Assembly: GCA_913043185.1 (NCBI GenBank) | Contig: CAJWMI010000019.1 | Span: 1-22,898, forward strand | DNA length: 22,898 nucleotides | Source of the DNA: an uncultured Fidelibacterota bacterium | Lineage (GTDB): Bacteria > Marinisomatota > Marinisomatia > Marinisomatales > UBA1611 | Direction of reading: 5' to 3' | Shown: positions 16,335 to 22,898 of the stretch, piece after piece | Layout of the letters: each line of letters starts with the position of its first letter | How positions within the stretch are numbered: position 1 is the first letter of the stretch | Notes under the pieces: generated by a model | The model's database searches: none | Told to the model about the DNA's origin: nothing | What the model saw: only the letters and a program-made list of their open reading frames with translations | Translations under genes and position numbers: made by a program

Positions 16335-18967
16335 GTTAGCATATTTAAATTAGAATCAATTTTTTCTAGCTCATCTTTTAGGTCTATCATTTTATCTTGC
16401 TCTCTTTTAACAATGTCTTCAGGTGCCCTGGAAACAAAGTTCTCATTTGATAATTTCTTTTTTATATCAGACAATAGTAATTCGATTTTTGTTTTTCTTT
16501 TATTTAACTGTGCCCTTTCTTTGTCTAAATCTACTAATCCTCCAAGCGGAATATAAAGCTCCATTCCATGAATAACAGCGGCAGCTGATTTTGAGGGTTT
16601 TTGCACAGAACTTCCTGCAGAATAAGAATCTAATCTGGCTAGGGCTATAATTAATTCATTGTTTTGGTCGATGAATTCCGTCTGATTTTCATCGCTCTTT
16701 ATGTTGAGCTCAATCTTTTTTGATGGCGGTATATTCATCCTGCTTCGTATCGCACGTACAGCAGAAATAATATCTTGAAGCATCATCATTTTACTATCTA
16801 TTTCTTTATTAATTAAATCCTTATCCTCTGTTGTCCAAGGTGAAATAATCAAATCATCCGATCTTTCACTTTTAAAAAACGACCATAATTCTTCTGTAAT
16901 AAATGGGGTGTACGGATGCAGAAGCGGTAATATTTTTCTTATAGATGCTATGCAAATATCATAAGTGATCAACTTACTATTTTTGTCCTCAGAATAAAAC
17001 CTTGTTTTTGCAATCTCTATATACCAGTCACAAAAGTCATTCCATATATAATCATATAGAACCTTAGCCGCTTCATTAAAATGAAATCGGTCAATTTGTT
17101 TATTGTAATTTTTTATTGCCCTATTTAATCGACTGATAATCCACTTATCAGGTAATCTCAACTCTTTTTGATCAGATGAATATTTTTCATCCCAATCATC
17201 TGGTTTATTCATTGAAATAAATCGACATGCGTTCCAAAGTTTATTCATAAAATTTCGGCCAATCTCTAGTCTTTCTTTTGAAAAAAGAACATCCAGACCT
17301 TGAGGTGCCATCAGCATAATACCAAACCGGACAGCATCTGTACCATATTCTTCAAAAAGATCAAAAGGGTCTGGAGAGTTTCCTAAAGATTTGCTTAGTT
17401 TTTTACCTTTACCATCTCTAAGGATTGATGTAAAGTATACATCGGTAAATGGTTTTTGATCTAGAAATTCGTAGCCAGTAATGATCATACGCGCAACCCA
17501 AAAGAATATGATGTCTGGACCTGTAACCAGAGTATTTGTTGGATAAAATTTACTTAGGTCTTTACCCTCCTTAGGCCAATTGTGTACCCCCATAGGCCAT
17601 ATCCATGAGCTTGCCCAGGTATCTAACACATCTTTGTCTTGCTCCCAATTTTCAATATCTTTAGGCCCATTGACAGATACATGTAGCTTTGACCTGTCTT
17701 CTTTGTGATACCAGACTGGTATCTGATGGCCCCATAATAATTGCCTGCTTATACACCAGTCTTTAATATTCTCCATCCAGTAATTGTAGGTTTTGACCCA
17801 GTGTTCAGGATGAAATCTAATTTTACCAGATTTAACAGAATCAATCGCTGGTTTTACTAGCTCATTCATTTTCATGAACCATTGGTCAGACATATAAAAC
17901 TCTATCGGCACGTCCCCTCTTTCAGAGAATCCGACTTTATGTAGATAGTCCTCTGTTTTATCTAGAAATCCATCCTGCTCAATATCCTGAAGAACTTGTT
18001 TTCGAGCCTCAAACCTATCTTTACCAATATATTTTTCAGGAGCATTATCATTAATTGATGCATCATCATTCATTACGTTGATAAACTCCAAATCATGACG
18101 CTTTCCAATCTCAAAATCATTTGGGTCATGTGCAGGCGTAATTTTTACACATCCGGTACCAAACTCAGGATCAACATAATCATCTGCAATTATGGGTATT
18201 TCTCTACCAACGAGTGGGAGGGTTACAGTTTTACCTATATATTTTTTATATCTTTTATCATTCGGGTTTACGGCTACAGCGGAATCACCAAGCATAGTCT
18301 CAGGCCTAGTGGTTGCGACAACCAAATATTCATCTTCCTCTTTGATAGGATATCTAAAATACCAAAGGTGACCATCTATTTCTTTGTGTATAACCTCTTC
18401 ATCACTTATTGCTGACTTAGAGACTGGGCACCAGTTCACGAGACGGTGCCCTTTGTAAATAAGACCTTTTTCATATAATTTCACAAAACTCTCTAACACT
18501 GCTTTGGAATATCCCTCATCCATCGTAAACCGTTCTCGTTCCCAATCACAAGAGCAACCAAGTTTTTTGAGCTGGTTGATTATTATACCACCGTATTTCT
18601 CTTTCCACTCCCAGGCATATTCTAAAAATTCTTCCCTTGAAAGGTCATTTTTGTTTATGCCTTTTTCTTCTAACATTTTGATAACTTTTGTTTCTGTGGC
18701 AATTGAAGCATGATCTGTTCCAGGTATCCAACATGCTTCTTTACCTTCCATACGAGCCTTTCTTATTAAAATATCCTGGATCGTATTATTAAGCACATGT
18801 CCCATGGTTAACATACCGGTAACATTTGGAGGGGGAATAACTATGGTATAGGGTTCCTTTTTTGATTCAGCGTCGGCATGAAAATAATTTTTTTCGAGCC
18901 AGTGTTTGTACCACCTATTTTCAACCTTGGATGAATTATATTTATTATCTAATAATGTTTGTGACAT
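16331..18967 (-). CDS. valS: Valyl-tRNA synthetase
   Basis: Charges tRNA-Val and edits mischarged Thr. All class Ia domains are present in 878 residues: catalytic Rossmann fold, CP1 editing domain (about 150-350, with TTRPETMLGDSAVAVNP and GTGCVKITPAHDPND), second catalytic half, anticodon-binding helices and the ValRS-specific C-terminal coiled coil (about 810-878). PPPNVTG (46-52) and CDWERERFTM identify ValRS rather than Ile- or LeuRS, and NNTIQDILI plus GTDHASIATE resemble Bacteroidota enzymes. The KMSKS loop is KLSKS (523-527). The HIGH motif reads TMGH (54-57): the first His, almost always present as HMGH in ValRS, is Thr here (codon ACC, 18806-18808). Start ATG at 18967; downstream DUF4139 overlaps by four bases. 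Confidence 0.97.
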   Translation of the reverse strand: MSQTLLDNKYNSSKVENRWYKHWLEKNYFHADAESKKEPYTIVIPPPNVTGMLTMGHVLNNTIQDILIRKARMEGKEACWIPGTDHASIATETKVIKMLEEKGINKNDLSREEFLEYAWEWKEKYGGIIINQLKKLGCSCDWERERFTMDEGYSKAVLESFVKLYEKGLIYKGHRLVNWCPVSKSAISDEEVIHKEIDGHLWYFRYPIKEEDEYLVVATTRPETMLGDSAVAVNPNDKRYKKYIGKTVTLPLVGREIPIIADDYVDPEFGTGCVKITPAHDPNDFEIGKRHDLEFINVMNDDASINDNAPEKYIGKDRFEARKQVLQDIEQDGFLDKTEDYLHKVGFSERGDVPIEFYMSDQWFMKMNELVKPAIDSVKSGKIRFHPEHWVKTYNYWMENIKDWCISRQLLWGHQIPVWYHKEDRSKLHVSVNGPKDIENWEQDKDVLDTWASSWIWPMGVHNWPKEGKDLSKFYPTNTLVTGPDIIFFWVARMIITGYEFLDQKPFTDVYFTSILRDGKGKKLSKSLGNSPDPFDLFEEYGTDAVRFGIMLMAPQGLDVLFSKERLEIGRNFMNKLWNACRFISMNKPDDWDEKYSSDQKELRLPDKWIISRLNRAIKNYNKQIDRFHFNEAAKVLYDYIWNDFCDWYIEIAKTRFYSEDKNSKLITYDICIASIRKILPLLHPYTPFITEELWSFFKSERSDDLIISPWTTEDKDLINKEIDSKMMMLQDIISAVRAIRSRMNIPPSKKIELNIKSDENQTEFIDQNNELIIALARLDSYSAGSSVQKPSKSAAAVIHGMELYIPLGGLVDLDKERAQLNKRKTKIELLLSDIKKKLSNENFVSRAPEDIVKREQDKMIDLKDELEKIDSNLNMLT

Positions 18968-19031
18968 TTTATTTTACTCAAGAGGCATAAATATTAACTT
19001 TATTTACACTATGGTACTCATAATTAATCCC

Positions 19032-19060
19032 TTTAGAATAATAATTTTTCCAGATATAAA
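19032..19060 (+). promoter_or_regulatory. Candidate promoter of the HMA-MauE operon
   Basis: TTTAGA (19032-19037) and TATAAA (19055-19060) are 17 bases apart, matching sigma-70 boxes at four and five of six positions. The -10-like box ends eight bases before the ATG at 19069, so the transcript would be nearly leaderless. The 101-base divergent spacer to valS is extremely AT-rich, which makes chance matches likely. No metal-regulator operator (no clear inverted repeat) was seen there. Confidence 0.25.
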
Positions 19061-19068
19061 TAAATAGA

Positions 19069-19776
19069 ATGAAAATAAAAGTATTAGGAATGACATGCGC
19101 AGGCTGTAAAGAAACCGTTACCAGGGCACTGGAAAATATCGATAATGTAAAGAATGTTACGGTCTCTCTCAAAAATGAATCGGCTACAATAAAATCAGAA
19201 AATGAGCTTTCTATTGAAACTCTACAACATTCACTGCCAGAGAAATACCAAATCCAGAAAAACAATTCAGATAAACCTATATCTAAGTCAAAAGGTAGCC
19301 CCTACTTAAGAGACCTTTATCCATTATTTCTTATTCTATTCTATATAACTATTGCATCAATAATTATAAGCTGGAATAAATCTGCTGATAGTTTTATGAT
19401 AGATTTTATGGGACTATTTTTCATTGTGTTTAGTTTTTTCAAGTTTCTTGATTATAAAAATTTTCCAAACTCATTTTCTATGTATGACCCACTAGCAAAA
19501 AACATACCTATATACGGATGGATATATCCTTTTATTGAAACCATGTTAGGTATAATGTTTCTGTCCCGGATAAATATTATTCTGAGCCTTGTTTTAACTA
19601 TTGGTATCCTGGGGATAACTACGATAGGCGTGATTAAGGTTCTTTATAATAAAGAAAACATTCAATGCGCCTGCCTAGGTACAGCAATTAAACTGCCTAT
19701 GACAATTGCAACATTAATTGAAAATGGTATTATGATTGTTATGGCAATTATTACCATAATACAATTATATGTATAA
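19069..19776 (+). CDS. HMA domain fused to a MauE/DoxX-like membrane protein
   Basis: A 235-residue fusion. Residues 1-65 are a heavy-metal-associated domain of the ferredoxin-like fold with the metal-binding loop GMTCAGC (Cys10, Cys13), as in copper chaperones and the N-termini of P1B ATPases. After a linker (65-80) come four hydrophobic segments (about 84-100, 112-128, 150-190, 212-233) resembling MauE/DoxX-type redox-associated membrane proteins, with a Cys-x-Cys pair at 200 and 202 (QCACLGTAIKLP) near the start of the last helix. Such a protein could bind a thiophilic metal, or hold a redox-active cysteine pair that passes electrons across the membrane; neither is proven. First gene of a + strand run and overlapping the next gene by eight bases. 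Mercury or copper transport proteins are alternatives. Confidence 0.82.
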   Translation: MKIKVLGMTCAGCKETVTRALENIDNVKNVTVSLKNESATIKSENELSIETLQHSLPEKYQIQKNNSDKPISKSKGSPYLRDLYPLFLILFYITIASIIISWNKSADSFMIDFMGLFFIVFSFFKFLDYKNFPNSFSMYDPLAKNIPIYGWIYPFIETMLGIMFLSRINIILSLVLTIGILGITTIGVIKVLYNKENIQCACLGTAIKLPMTIATLIENGIMIVMAIITIIQLYV

Positions 19777-20869
19777 TTTGATTTCTATTGTTAACGTTGT
19801 TTTATTAACTATAACCTTATTTTCTTTTCATGGTATTTCTTTTTCTCAAACATTTTCTGCTAAAGGTCAGTTTGTCGCTAGTGGCCTAACAAGTAATGAT
19901 ATCCCTGATAATTGGCAATCATATGAATCAATCATAGAATACATCCCAACCCTATCTTTAGCAAAAGAAATATCTACTGATAAATTATTCGATGCGGAAT
20001 GGGCATATCATCTAAAAAGATATTATGCAGGAGACTCACTATTTAATTATAATGAAAATAACCATCGTTTGTGGGTTCGTTATTCAAGTGACAAAATAGA
20101 GGCAAGACTAGGCCTACAAAAAATCGTATTTGGGCCTACGCAGATCCTTCGGCCTCTTTCCTGGTTTGATACGTTTGACTTGAAAGACCCTACCGGGCAG
20201 ACCGATGGAGTAGAATCATTCAGACTCCGATGGTTTCCATCAAACAATATTGCCGTATGGTCATGGCTGATAAATAATGATCTGGACACCCTTTCGTTCG
20301 GTGGAAGAGCTGAGGTTACATCCGCAATTGGTGAATTCGGTTTTACATACCACCAGGATCCATCACAATCAATACAACCCATTGGGCAAGTAGGGATACC
20401 TGTTTATAAATCACATAATAGAATTGCTGTTGATTATCGATTTGACGGATTTATTGGCTTGTGGAATGAAAGTGTTCTGGTTACATCAGACAAATCAAAA
20501 ATTAGACTAATAACCATCGGCGCAGACTACACAATCCCTGTTGCTAATGGAGTATTACTCATGACTGAGTCAATGTATATATCCAATGAATACAATAATA
20601 CACAATCAGATCAAAATTTTTCAGTTTTTTTGGCAAGCTTACCAATTGGTATGGTTCACCAGGTAATGTATATTTCTCAAGTGGACTGGAAAGAAGATAA
20701 AACCTATCAGTACCTACGTTGGAGCAGCACCTATGATGCTTATAGTTTGAATATGATAATTTCAGTAAATCCAAAACGTAATCAATACAATATCCCAGCA
20801 AACTCGCTATCTAAATCGCTATCTGGATTTGGCACAGGTATACAGTTTATGTTTGTCTACAATCACTAA
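19769..20869 (+). CDS. Predicted outer-membrane beta-barrel protein
   Basis: A 366-residue exported protein not assigned to a named family with confidence. A signal peptide covers residues 1-27 (hydrophobic 8-22, ending GISFSQ). The rest is made of short alternating strands rich in aromatic residues with turns, for example HRLWVRYSSDKIEARLGLQK, AVWSWLINNDL and TSAIGEFGFTY, and it closes with a strand near the C-terminus (GIQFMFVYNH) ending in polar/aromatic residues. LGLQKIVFGPTQILRPLSWFD is reminiscent of porins of the DUF1302/alginate-export type. The start overlaps the HMA-MauE gene by eight bases and the stop is followed directly by the ABC ATPase, so it may be the outer-membrane part of the same system: a channel or a receptor for what the transporter moves. 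Function uncertain. Confidence 0.68.
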   Translation: MYNLISIVNVVLLTITLFSFHGISFSQTFSAKGQFVASGLTSNDIPDNWQSYESIIEYIPTLSLAKEISTDKLFDAEWAYHLKRYYAGDSLFNYNENNHRLWVRYSSDKIEARLGLQKIVFGPTQILRPLSWFDTFDLKDPTGQTDGVESFRLRWFPSNNIAVWSWLINNDLDTLSFGGRAEVTSAIGEFGFTYHQDPSQSIQPIGQVGIPVYKSHNRIAVDYRFDGFIGLWNESVLVTSDKSKIRLITIGADYTIPVANGVLLMTESMYISNEYNNTQSDQNFSVFLASLPIGMVHQVMYISQVDWKEDKTYQYLRWSSTYDAYSLNMIISVNPKRNQYNIPANSLSKSLSGFGTGIQFMFVYNH

Positions 20870-20873
20870 GGAG
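20867..20873 (+). promoter_or_regulatory. Strong ribosome binding site of the ABC ATPase gene
   Basis: TAAGGAG, with AAGGAG five bases before the ATG at 20879, is the best Shine-Dalgarno in the window; most other genes here have weak or none. It overlaps the TAA stop of the preceding barrel gene, which fixes the ATPase start and suggests close coupling. Confidence 0.75.
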
Positions 20874-20878
20874 TTTTA

Positions 20879-21589
20879 ATGGAAAATAAAAACGTAATTA
20901 ACATAAAAAACTTGGTCAAGAAGTTCCCCGTTGGAGGAGATTATTTTACAGCTCTGCAGCAGGTAAATCTAGAACTGACCGAAGGTGAATTTATTGGTCT
21001 AGTCGGTCCATCAGGATCAGGCAAGACAACTCTATTAAATATTATTGGCGGTCTAGATTCGGCAACGGAGGGGAGCGTAAGTGTTTTAGGTCATTCAATG
21101 GATAATACATCTCACAATGAACGGGCTGAAATTCGACGCAAACATATGGGATTTATTTTTCAAAGCTATAACCTGCTGCCAGTATACTCAGTATATGAAA
21201 ATGTAGAACTGCCTTTGATATTGAATAATATAGAGCAAACTGAAAGAGAGAAAAAAGTGCCCCGTGCAATTGAATGGGTTGGTCTTTCAGATAAAATAAA
21301 ATCAAAACCAGCAGATATGAGTGGCGGAGAGTGTCAGCGCACGGCTATAGCCAGGGCAATCGTTCATGAACCAGCCTTATTGCTTGCTGATGAGCCAACA
21401 GCAAACCTGGATGCAGAAAACTCTCACAATATCATGAAAATATTATCCAAGCTAAACTCGGAAATATCAACCTCCTTTGTGTTTGCAACACACGATGAAA
21501 AAATCATGGACTATCTTCGAAGAATTATTCATTTAGAGGATGGAAAAATAATTAACGATGAAAAAATATTAAAACCAACGTCTGCGTAA
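20879..21589 (+). CDS. ABC transporter ATP-binding protein, LolD/MacB type
   Basis: A 236-residue ATPase that powers a pair of FtsX-type permeases in the inner membrane. Walker A is GPSGSGKT (43-50), the Q-loop is Gln95 in IFQSYNLLP, the signature is MSGGECQR (147-154), Walker B is LLLADEPT (Asp161, Glu162), and the H-loop is His205 in ATHD. The Glu at position five of the signature is shared with LolD (LSGGE) rather than MacB (LSGGQ), which leans towards a LolCDE-like or related lipoprotein/envelope exporter. The permease gene begins three bases after its stop. What it moves is unknown; the neighbouring barrel and HMA-MauE genes suggest an envelope pathway. Confidence 0.93.
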   Translation: MENKNVINIKNLVKKFPVGGDYFTALQQVNLELTEGEFIGLVGPSGSGKTTLLNIIGGLDSATEGSVSVLGHSMDNTSHNERAEIRRKHMGFIFQSYNLLPVYSVYENVELPLILNNIEQTEREKKVPRAIEWVGLSDKIKSKPADMSGGECQRTAIARAIVHEPALLLADEPTANLDAENSHNIMKILSKLNSEISTSFVFATHDEKIMDYLRRIIHLEDGKIINDEKILKPTSA

Positions 21590-21592
21590 ATA

Positions 21593-22768
21593 ATGCTATT
21601 TAAAATTGCAATAAAGAACCTGTTCGGAGCAAAACTAAGAACAGGGCTAAACGTGTTTGTCACATCGATTTCATTTTTCTTGGTCATTTTTGTCTCAGGT
21701 ATGTATGACGGAATGAGAAAATATGCAAAAAATATAACAATAGAAACCGAAGTCGCTGGCGGGACCTATTGGCACCCAGAGTATGACTCCATGGACCCTC
21801 GGACATTTGAAGACTCGCATTCAATTATCCCTGCTCAAGTAAAAAATTTAATAGCTCAAAAAAATGCTTTTGGGGTACTCGTAAGCCAAGCATCTATCTA
21901 TCCAAATGGCCGTATAATGCCTGTAATCATGAAAGGTATTACTCCTGATCAAAATATCGTTAACATGCCTACTAATGTACTCGATCAATATAATGATATT
22001 AATATTCCTGTTCTTATCGGCAGTGGAATGGCAAAAAATTCCAACCTTAAAGTCGGGGATACATTTACAATTCGCTGGCTAGATGCAGACCGCACCTACG
22101 ATGCGGATGAGGGCACTATTGTTCATATAATGGAAACAGAAAATTTTAAACTTGATCATGGACATATATGGATACCTCTTTCAAAAGCACAGTCCATGCT
22201 GGCGATGGAAAATCAGGCAACCTATGTGACCTATGCTAAAGAGCTCCCAATGATAAAAGATAGTGGAGACTGGATACACCATGATGTAGACTACATGATC
22301 AGAGATATGGAAGCCTTGATCAAGGCGGATGAACCTGGTGCGCAGGTGATGTATTCAATACTACTAGCCTTAGCAGCCATGGGGATTTTTAACGCCCAGG
22401 TATTATCAATATTTAGGAGAGGAAAAGAAATAGGAACACTTATGGCGCTGGGGATGACCCGGTCTAGGGTGGTTGGGCTTTTTACTCTTGAAGGAGGGTT
22501 AAATGCGTTCTTAGCAGGTATAATCACTTTAATTTTATTTGGCCCAGTCCTATTTTACTTTGGAACAAATGGGATTCCATTACCGATGGACTACACAGAA
22601 ATGGGCATGTTAGTGGCAAAAAGATTGGTCCCGGTTTACTCTATCAGCCTTATCATTTCAACAACCATTCTAATATCAATCATTGTTCTGGTAGTGAGCT
22701 ATATGCCATCTAGAAAAATCACCAAAATGAAACCAACGGACGCGCTACGTGGAAGGGCGGCTACATGA
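21593..22768 (+). CDS. FtsX-type ABC transporter permease (first of two)
   Basis: A 391-residue permease with the MacB/LolC topology: one helix near the N-terminus (about 18-37), a large periplasmic domain (about 40-250), then three helices (about 255-275, 300-325, 345-375). The segment RRGKEIGTLMALGMTRSRVV between helices two and three is the FtsX-family coupling motif that contacts the ATPase, and the end KITKMKPTDALRG is also typical. The periplasmic domain contains the loop HGHIWIPLSKAQSML, common in this family. Several His/Asp clusters there (WHPEYD, DHGH, WIHHDVD) stand out but are not proof of metal binding. Start ATG three bases after the ATPase stop; end overlaps the next permease in ATGA. 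Likely partner of the gene that follows, as LolC with LolE. Confidence 0.9.
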   Translation: MLFKIAIKNLFGAKLRTGLNVFVTSISFFLVIFVSGMYDGMRKYAKNITIETEVAGGTYWHPEYDSMDPRTFEDSHSIIPAQVKNLIAQKNAFGVLVSQASIYPNGRIMPVIMKGITPDQNIVNMPTNVLDQYNDINIPVLIGSGMAKNSNLKVGDTFTIRWLDADRTYDADEGTIVHIMETENFKLDHGHIWIPLSKAQSMLAMENQATYVTYAKELPMIKDSGDWIHHDVDYMIRDMEALIKADEPGAQVMYSILLALAAMGIFNAQVLSIFRRGKEIGTLMALGMTRSRVVGLFTLEGGLNAFLAGIITLILFGPVLFYFGTNGIPLPMDYTEMGMLVAKRLVPVYSISLIISTTILISIIVLVVSYMPSRKITKMKPTDALRGRAAT

Positions 22769-22898
22769 TCCGGTTTTTAGCAAAAGGACTTGTCAGAGAT
22801 CGTTCGAGAAGCCTTTTCCCATTATTGGCGATTATCATTACAGTTACATTGGTCATCTTTGGAATAGGATTTATGGAAGGGGCGATGAATAATTTTCT
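22765..22898 (+). CDS. FtsX-type ABC transporter permease (second, 3' truncated)
   Basis: An ATG overlapping the TGA of the previous permease (ATGA at 22765-22768) opens a frame that stays open to the window end, giving 44 codons. The translation begins MIRFLAKGLVRDRSRSLFPL and runs into one hydrophobic helix (LLAIIITVTLVIFGIGF), then EGAMNNF. A short basic amphipathic stretch ahead of the first helix is the standard start of FtsX/MacB-type permeases and mirrors the gene before it. It is therefore probably the second half of a permease heterodimer. Too short to say more. Confidence 0.75.
   Translation, partial: MIRFLAKGLVRDRSRSLFPLLAIIITVTLVIFGIGFMEGAMNNF

Noticed and set aside
18978..19265. 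Minus-strand open frame of 95 codons between valS and the HMA gene
   Set aside because: Two thirds is antisense to the HMA domain, whose CxxC motif is unmistakable; the translation has no recognisable domain and no start signal.

Overview
The window comes from a Gram-negative, AT-rich bacterium. The gene families point to the Bacteroidota/FCB side of the tree: a DUF4835 (PorD-like) protein, a DUF2723 PMT-like membrane protein, Tat-exported Gfo/Idh/MocA oxidoreductases next to DoxX and DUF1080 proteins, and a Bacteroidota-style ValRS. The low GC, very short spacers, overlapping genes and several TTG starts would suit a marine lineage such as Marinimicrobia (SAR406), but that placement is inference. 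The window is densely coded: 19 genes (two cut by the window ends), no gene-free stretch longer than about 100 bases, and no tRNA, rRNA, CRISPR or insertion sequence seen.

Region A (1-6125, + strand) is a six-gene catabolic cluster: a DoxX membrane protein (5' truncated), a Tat-exported Gfo/Idh/MocA oxidoreductase, a nucleoside-H+-symporter-type MFS permease, a cytoplasmic Gfo/Idh/MocA oxidoreductase, a DUF1080 lipoprotein (3-keto-glycoside hydrolase/hydratase-like) and a Tat-exported TIM-barrel sugar isomerase/lyase-like protein. Together they look like a pathway that oxidises a sugar or glycoside at C3, cleaves or hydrates the keto intermediate at the cell surface or in the periplasm, and imports the product. 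The first three genes are clearly richer in GC than the rest.

Region B (6154-18967, mostly - strand) is housekeeping and cell envelope: a CCA/poly(A) polymerase-family nucleotidyltransferase; a + strand PorD-like DUF4835 protein; an operon-like run of DUF1844, DUF2723 and a family 2 glycosyltransferase; recG; and valS overlapping a DUF4139 secreted protein. The DUF4835 and glycosyltransferase genes converge and overlap by 25 bases, which form a perfect inverted repeat carrying both stop codons.

Region C (19069-22898, + strand) is a tightly packed run: a heavy-metal-associated domain fused to a MauE/DoxX-like membrane domain, an outer-membrane beta-barrel-like protein, a LolD-type ABC ATPase and two FtsX-type permeases (the second cut by the window end). 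It looks like an envelope transport operon with a possible metal or redox link, and is the best candidate here for an undescribed system. A second notable point is valS, where the class I signature HIGH reads TMGH.
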